Origin: Bacteroidetes bacterium GWA2_31_9b
GTDB lineage: Bacteria > Bacteroidota > Bacteroidia > Bacteroidales > UBA12077
Reading direction: 5' to 3'
Length of the DNA stretch: 6,574 nt
Assembly: GCA_001769005.1 (NCBI GenBank)
Contig: MENE01000002.1
Location: 1-6,574, forward strand
The number at the start of each line of letters is the position of its first letter. Position 1 is the stretch's first letter. Of this stretch, positions 4,001-6,574 are shown one piece after another. Below the pieces are notes generated by a model. That model saw only the letters and a list, made by a program, of their open reading frames with translations. It was not told where the DNA came from and searched no databases. The position numbers were made by a program, and so were the translations under genes.

Positions 4001-6574
4001 ATCTACATCACCAACATTAAAATTATTTACAACAGCTACTCTCCATATACCATTTGAAGGATCTTGTCCGTGTAGTTTTTTCCAATTTCCCGAAAATTTA
4101 TAATCACCAGAAGCAGGTGAACATGAAGACATTGTTGTTAAAGGAGAAATTCCTAGAGGATCGTTAAAAAAATTTAAAGTCGCTCCAGAAGAAAAATTGC
4201 CTGGAGGAATTATTGTACAATATGGTTTCAATTCAACAATAGAATCCGAAGGAGAAATCATATAAACACCCAAATATGCCATGTAATCAAAATTCGATAT
4301 TTTAATATATACATCAATTTCTGTAGATGTTGAGTCTATAAAATAAGGTGATGGTTTACCTATTGATGCAATTAATTCCTGTAAGTAATTTATTCTAATA
4401 ACATCTGTTTGATCGGAACATAAAGGATTAGATGATGAAGCTGTTAAAACCAAATCTACATAACCTTCAGATATATCACTATTACCCGGAGAATAGGTTG
4501 GGTCAATAATTGTTGGATCATCAAAGGTTCCATCTCCTAAAGTTGACCAAACTATTGAAACAGCAAATGAAGTATCAGCATCAATAACATGATAAGGAGA
4601 TCCATAACAAACTAATGTATCAATACCTGCAAAAACGATTGGTTCTTGTGAGAATTCAATTGTTACTAAATCTGTTGTTGAACAACCACCAGGGATTGGG
4701 GCTTTATTGGCAATAGACCATTGCAAAACATAAGTTCCAAAATCACTAACAATAACATCTGTGTTATTAAGATTAGCATCGGTAAAAGTTACTGTTCCCG
4801 GACCACTTATTTTCGTCCATGTTCCAGTTCCTACCGCAGGTATATTACCTGCTAATGTTGTTGTTAAAACTCCACATAAACTTTGATCAGGTCCAGCATT
4901 AGCTTGATCTGCATAACTAATCGTTACTTCATCAAAAGTATTACAAGTACCTGCGTTATCAATTGTCCATCGAAATTCATAAATACCATATGCATCAACA
5001 GTTGCGGTAGTATTGTTTAAATTAATATTTCCGAAAATAACAGTTCCCGGGCCACTTATTTTTGTCCAGGTTCCAGTACCGACTCCAGAAGAATTACCTT
5101 CTAAAGTAGCAACAAATAATCCACATAAATTTTGATCTTCACCTGCATTTGCAGCAGCTGCAAAATTAATTGTTACATCATCCTGAGTTGAACATCCTCC
5201 GTTGTTATTAATTGTCCAACGTATAACATATGAACCTACTAAACTTACAGTAGCAGTTGAAGTATTTAAATTTGCATTGCTAAAAGATACTGTTCCTGGT
5301 CCACTAACTTTAGTCCATGTACCTGTTCCTGCACTTGGAGCATTTCCTGCTAATGTAGCAACTAATACACCACACAAGTTTTGGTCTGGACCTGCATTTG
5401 CTTGTTCTGCATATCGAACAGTAACATCATCCTGTGTAGAACAAAATGCGCCATTTGCTATTGTCCAACGTAAAATATATGTTCCATATAAACTTACGGT
5501 TGCAGTAGTATTGTTAATATTTATATTACCAAAAGTTACTGTTCCCGGGCCACTTACTTTTGTCCACGTTCCAGTACCTACAGTTGGAGCATTTGCTGCA
5601 AGGGTTGCAACAAGAGTATTACATACATTCTGATCAATTCCTGCATTTGCTTGATCGGCAAAAGTTATTGAAACATCATCCTGGGTTGAACAAAAAACAC
5701 CATTTGCTATTGTCCAGCGTAAAACATACGTTCCATATAAACTAACTGTGGCTGTAGATGTGGCTGAGTTGGCATTGCTAAATGTAACTGTTCCGGGACC
5801 ACTTACTTTGGTCCATGTTCCTGTTCCTGCGCTTGGAGTATTTCCAGCAAGAGTTGCAACCAATATCCCACATAAATCCTGGTCTGAACCAGCATTTGCT
5901 AATTCAGCAAAACTTATTGTAACATCATCCTGAGTTGAGCAAAAAGCACCGTTTGCTATTGTCCATCTGAGAACATACGTTCCTGCAAGGCTAACTGTTG
6001 CAGTTGTATTATTTATATTTATATTTCCAAAAGTTACAGTTCCCGGACCACTAACTTTAGTCCATGTTCCTGTTCCTAATGAAGGATTATTTGCGGCAAG
6101 GGTCGCCACCAATGTGTTACATAAATTTTGATCTGGTCCGGCAGAGGCCTGATCAGCAAATGTAATTGTAACATCATCCTGAGTAGCACAAGTACCTGCG
6201 TTATCAATTGTCCAGCGTAAAACATAAGAACCAGGCAAACTAACAGTTGCTGTTGATGTATTTAAATTAAGATTACTAAAAGTCACGGTTCCCGGACCAC
6301 TTATTTTTGTCCATGTTCCTGTTCCTGCACCAGGACTAACAGCTGCCAGGGTTGCAACTAGAGTGCCACATTTATTTTGATCTGGACCTGCATTAGCTGT
6401 TGCGGCATAATTAATAGTTACATCATCGGTAGTTGAACAACCACCTCCATTATTAACGGTCCAACGCAAAACATATGAACCATATACAGTAACTGTAGCT
6501 GTTGATGTAGGAGAATTGGAATTACTAAAACTAACTGTACTTGGACCACTTATTCTTGTCCAAGTTCCTGTTCC
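1097..6574 (-). CDS. Giant T9SS type B cargo protein with PKD-like, P-domain-like and SprB repeats; 5' end outside window
   Basis: One frame is open from the right edge to the TAA at 1099-1097 (1825 visible residues). The TTG at 6469-6467 that could be read as a start is an internal Leu within a repeat (GSYVLRW), and the same frame continues upstream to 6574, so the N-terminus and signal peptide are missing. Order by visible residue: 83-residue PKD/Ig-like repeats 1-646; divergent PKD-like domain 647-731; P/Homo B-like domain about 734-872; eight SprB repeats about 913-1557; Ig-like linker about 1558-1735; type B sorting domain about 1736-1825. No catalytic domain is seen. Known: this architecture belongs to large secreted adhesins such as SprB, exported by the T9SS and held at the cell surface. 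Inference: a long surface fibre for gliding, attachment or cell-cell contact; ligand unknown. The adjacent PorP/SprF gene is the expected export partner. No frameshift or internal stop was found. The missing N-terminal part could hold a ligand-binding or enzymatic domain. Confidence 0.92.
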   Translation of the reverse strand, partial: GTGTWTRISGPSTVSFSNSNSPTSTATVTVYGSYVLRWTVNNGGGCSTTDDVTINYAATANAGPDQNKCGTLVATLAAVSPGAGTGTWTKISGPGTVTFSNLNLNTSTATVSLPGSYVLRWTIDNAGTCATQDDVTITFADQASAGPDQNLCNTLVATLAANNPSLGTGTWTKVSGPGTVTFGNININNTTATVSLAGTYVLRWTIANGAFCSTQDDVTISFAELANAGSDQDLCGILVATLAGNTPSAGTGTWTKVSGPGTVTFSNANSATSTATVSLYGTYVLRWTIANGVFCSTQDDVSITFADQANAGIDQNVCNTLVATLAANAPTVGTGTWTKVSGPGTVTFGNININNTTATVSLYGTYILRWTIANGAFCSTQDDVTVRYAEQANAGPDQNLCGVLVATLAGNAPSAGTGTWTKVSGPGTVSFSNANLNTSTATVSLVGSYVIRWTINNNGGCSTQDDVTINFAAAANAGEDQNLCGLFVATLEGNSSGVGTGTWTKISGPGTVIFGNINLNNTTATVDAYGIYEFRWTIDNAGTCNTFDEVTISYADQANAGPDQSLCGVLTTTLAGNIPAVGTGTWTKISGPGTVTFTDANLNNTDVIVSDFGTYVLQWSIANKAPIPGGCSTTDLVTIEFSQEPIVFAGIDTLVCYGSPYHVIDADTSFAVSIVWSTLGDGTFDDPTIIDPTYSPGNSDISEGYVDLVLTASSSNPLCSDQTDVIRINYLQELIASIGKPSPYFIDSTSTEIDVYIKISNFDYMAYLGVYMISPSDSIVELKPYCTIIPPGNFSSGATLNFFNDPLGISPLTTMSSCSPASGDYKFSGNWKKLHGQDPSNGIWRVAVVNNFNVGDVDGLIEEAAISFKDLNKDLLLEQVLYADSSLNITITEWDGSGEFEMTQAIPSITGISTSCFGTCDATVVASGYGGQSPYVSFEWSTTSDFSNIFALTDTVDVCAGTFYLRITDSHGCVDIDSVTVVEPPEIQITDATIVQNLCFGDSIGEVTLEFSGGTGALKYTYDTYIGAPKNSGETFDELKAGVYIFTITDISGCTKDTIITITQGTEIIVNYNITSVICNGGSDGEIEIIASGGLPPYNYSITEVPEWSNTTGTFTGLTGDSVYIAVRDANLCIVFSDTVEITEPDPISIDLIEAFPVSCIGGGFDGEIIVTASGGTGILRFSLDNITFQVSNTFLGLIPGTYSIYVADDCDTISAIDAAVITGPIPIVIDVVTITDVNTCFGDNTGTITVTASGGTGNFEYSVDGGVNYQPGNLFTGLYAGPYVIVIRDDDGCTSQDSTVTVNQPDELLITSFIVTHSSECNVPVNVGEIEIVTVTGGTPGYQYSITGYPLQASNLFTGLDAGDYTILVQDVNGCEFTIDTSVVLKPAMSIVLDKVDISCNGLTDGSISVDISNGTPTYTYLWSNGETTASISNLSAGNYSVTVTDSNLPNSCVANSSIDIVEPEAITITLNVKDKYCINSDPKNAMLANGAINADPSGGTPLYLYNWTGPNGFISISDYISNLELGNYSLTVTDSRGCFQTIDTVIAEDESFDITYTVDVDTTTICSYDLGVNFEVISTSIDTIFWQLTEDGFSPPRDTVLVISDITLVHFDPLVTTDYIITVVNDYCMEISNSIEVMVKQGLGLYITDVNLVSVDTVLIKFEGSPQLIGNVVNTAVVSATYNWYPTTGVLNATSSTTSITPEESGWYYLLAVSVDECAETDSVYFNFIEDAQPFGGLSPNGDGINDYWYIENIDNFPNNIVQIFNRWGTQVYIQIGYKNGVEGKCWDGRVNGKDLPTGTYYYIINLYESKGKPRSGSVTIVR
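1100..1367 (-). other. T9SS type B (gliding motility-associated) C-terminal sorting domain
   Basis: The last ~89 residues contain the family signature: FGGLSPNGDGINDYW, then FPNNIVQIFNRWGTQVY, WDGRVNGKDLPTGTYYYII, and a final SGSVTIVR. Known: this domain (TIGR04131/CHU_C family) directs cargo to the T9SS and, unlike type A domains, works with a co-encoded PorP/SprF protein. That gene starts one base downstream. A Cys sits immediately before WDG (KCWDG); its role is unclear. Confidence 0.93.
1376..1903 (-). other. Ig/PKD-like linker region between SprB repeats and sorting domain
   Basis: About 175 residues with two probable beta-sandwich segments. The first, rich in Thr and Asp, contains DTTTICSYDLGV and later NDYCMEISNSIEV. 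The second reads YNWYPTTGVLN, then SGWYYLLAVSVDECAETDSVYF, the usual form of the PKD-like domain that precedes type B sorting domains. These are assigned by general pattern, not by a specific family signature. Confidence 0.55.
1904..3837 (-). repeat. Eight tandem SprB-type repeats within the giant protein
   Basis: Eight divergent units of about 70-85 residues follow the SprB-repeat pattern: an opening C-x-G, a D-G-x-I strand, a GG-T/L-P-x-Y turn, then an L-x-x-G-x-Y strand and a closing V-x-D-x-x-GC. The opening motifs are SCFGTC, LCFGDS, ICNGGS, SCIGGG, TCFGDN, ECNVPV, SCNGLT and YCINSD, at nucleotides near 3831, 3590, 3350, 3105, 2863, 2620, 2375 and 2145. Most end in an EP/QP/KP-type linker (VEPPEI, TEPDPI, NQPDEL, VEPEAI). 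They differ widely in sequence, so they are an old array, unlike the 83-residue repeats upstream. Known: such repeats form the shaft of gliding adhesin SprB and of many Bacteroidota surface proteins. Confidence 0.85.
3960..4376 (-). other. P/Homo B (proprotein convertase P-domain)-like module
   Basis: About 139 residues, from ASIGKPSPYFIDS to ISFKDLNKD. It shows the layout of a P-domain jelly roll: an Asp/Ile-rich strand (TEIDVYIKISNFDY), the LGVYMISPSDSIVELKPY strand pair, a central FFNDPLG, SGDYKF and LHGQDPSNG, then GIWRVAVVNN, GDVDGLIEEAAISF. The last parts match the family pattern GTW-x-L-x-V-x-(D/N)-x..GD-x-G-x-L..W-x-(I/L)-x-F, although the usual Trp near the end is absent (EEAAISF). 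Known: P-domains usually follow subtilisin-type or other secreted protease domains and also occur in Bacteroidota surface proteins. No protease is seen in the visible part, so here it probably acts as a binding or structural module. Confidence 0.7.
4384..4634 (-). other. Divergent PKD-like domain ending the 83-residue array
   Basis: About 84 residues beginning VFAGIDTLVCYG and containing IVWSTLGDGTFDDPTIID, then PTYSPGNSDI, VDLVLTASSSNPLCSDQTD and VIRINYL. The W-S-T-x-GDGTFDDPT...PTY-x-PG...DI pattern is common in Bacteroidota PKD/Ig-like domains. It keeps the two Cys positions of the preceding repeats (LVC and PLC) but not the GTGTW core, so it is a related but distinct domain. Confidence 0.7.
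4635..6574 (-). repeat. Tandem array of 83-residue (249-bp) PKD/Ig-like repeats
   Basis: The anchor GTGTWT recurs with first bases at 6574, 6325, 6076, 5827, 5578, 5329, 5080 and 4831, so every spacing is exactly 249 bp. Each unit reads GTGTWTKxSGPGTV, then TATVSLxGxYVLRWTI, CSTQDDVTI, (A/S)NAGPDQNLC and LVATLAGN. If counted by structure, each domain runs from AGPDQ to DDVTI. Units 1-7 (6574-4832) have no insertions or deletions; the eighth has a small insertion (NKAPIPGGC) and diverges. The array touches the right edge, so the true repeat number is unknown. Known: similar AGPDQ-type PKD-like domains occur as stalks in Bacteroidota secreted proteins. Confidence 0.95.

Noticed and set aside
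5202..5933. Plus-strand open frames of 60-143 codons across the repeat array
   Set aside because: They are antisense to the 249-bp repeats and repeat with the same period (VTVPGPLTLVHVPVPALG pattern), so they are shadows of the repeated coding strand, with no start context of their own.
6467..6469. TTG at 6469 as the start of the giant protein
   Set aside because: It is the Leu codon of the conserved GSYVLRW repeat motif. The same frame continues with full repeat sequence to the window edge.
4832..6574. CRISPR array or non-coding tandem repeat
   Set aside because: Repeat period is 249 bp, a multiple of three, with an open reading frame throughout and mainly third-position changes: this is coding repeat, with no short direct repeats and unique spacers.
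1097..6574. Frameshift, pseudogene or inserted mobile element in the giant gene
   Set aside because: The frame is unbroken, domains follow one another without partial copies, and no transposase, terminal inverted repeat or target duplication was seen.

Overview
The window is AT-rich DNA from a member of the Bacteroidota. It carries the C-terminal part of a giant type IX secretion system (T9SS) cargo protein with a type B (gliding-motility-associated) sorting domain, directly followed by a PorP/SprF-family outer-membrane protein gene. This gene pair is a hallmark of that phylum. A Bacteroidota-type promoter box (TAnnTTTG) and the lack of Shine-Dalgarno sequences agree. Genus cannot be named from the sequence.

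All genes read on the minus strand, so gene order runs from the right edge to the left. From 6574 to 1097 there is one uninterrupted reading frame, open at the right edge, whose N-terminus lies outside the window. Its 1825 visible residues are, in order: an array of 83-residue PKD/Ig-like repeats (6574 to about 4635), one divergent PKD-like domain (about 4634-4384), a domain resembling the proprotein convertase P/Homo B domain (about 4376-3960), eight SprB-type repeats (about 3837-1904), an Ig-like stretch (about 1903-1376) and the type B C-terminal sorting domain (about 1367-1100). One base after its stop codon starts the PorP/SprF gene (1095-184). A 9-bp perfect hairpin with a T-tract (165-140) follows as a rho-independent terminator. 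A promoter candidate (142-115) then leads into the first 29 codons of a lipoprotein gene (89-1), which runs off the left edge and resembles the start of DUF4296 proteins.

Functionally, the first two genes look like a cargo and dedicated-partner operon. The giant protein would be exported by the T9SS, and its C-terminal domain would be recognised with help from the adjacent PorP/SprF protein, which probably also holds it at the cell surface. The result would be a long, disulfide-stapled, multi-domain surface fibre, possibly a gliding or attachment adhesin. The lipoprotein gene is likely a separate transcription unit. The main points for a second look are the layered structure of the 83-residue repeat array (alternating types plus a five-unit echo), the P-domain-like module in the middle of the stalk, and a near-universal pair of cysteines in every repeat domain.
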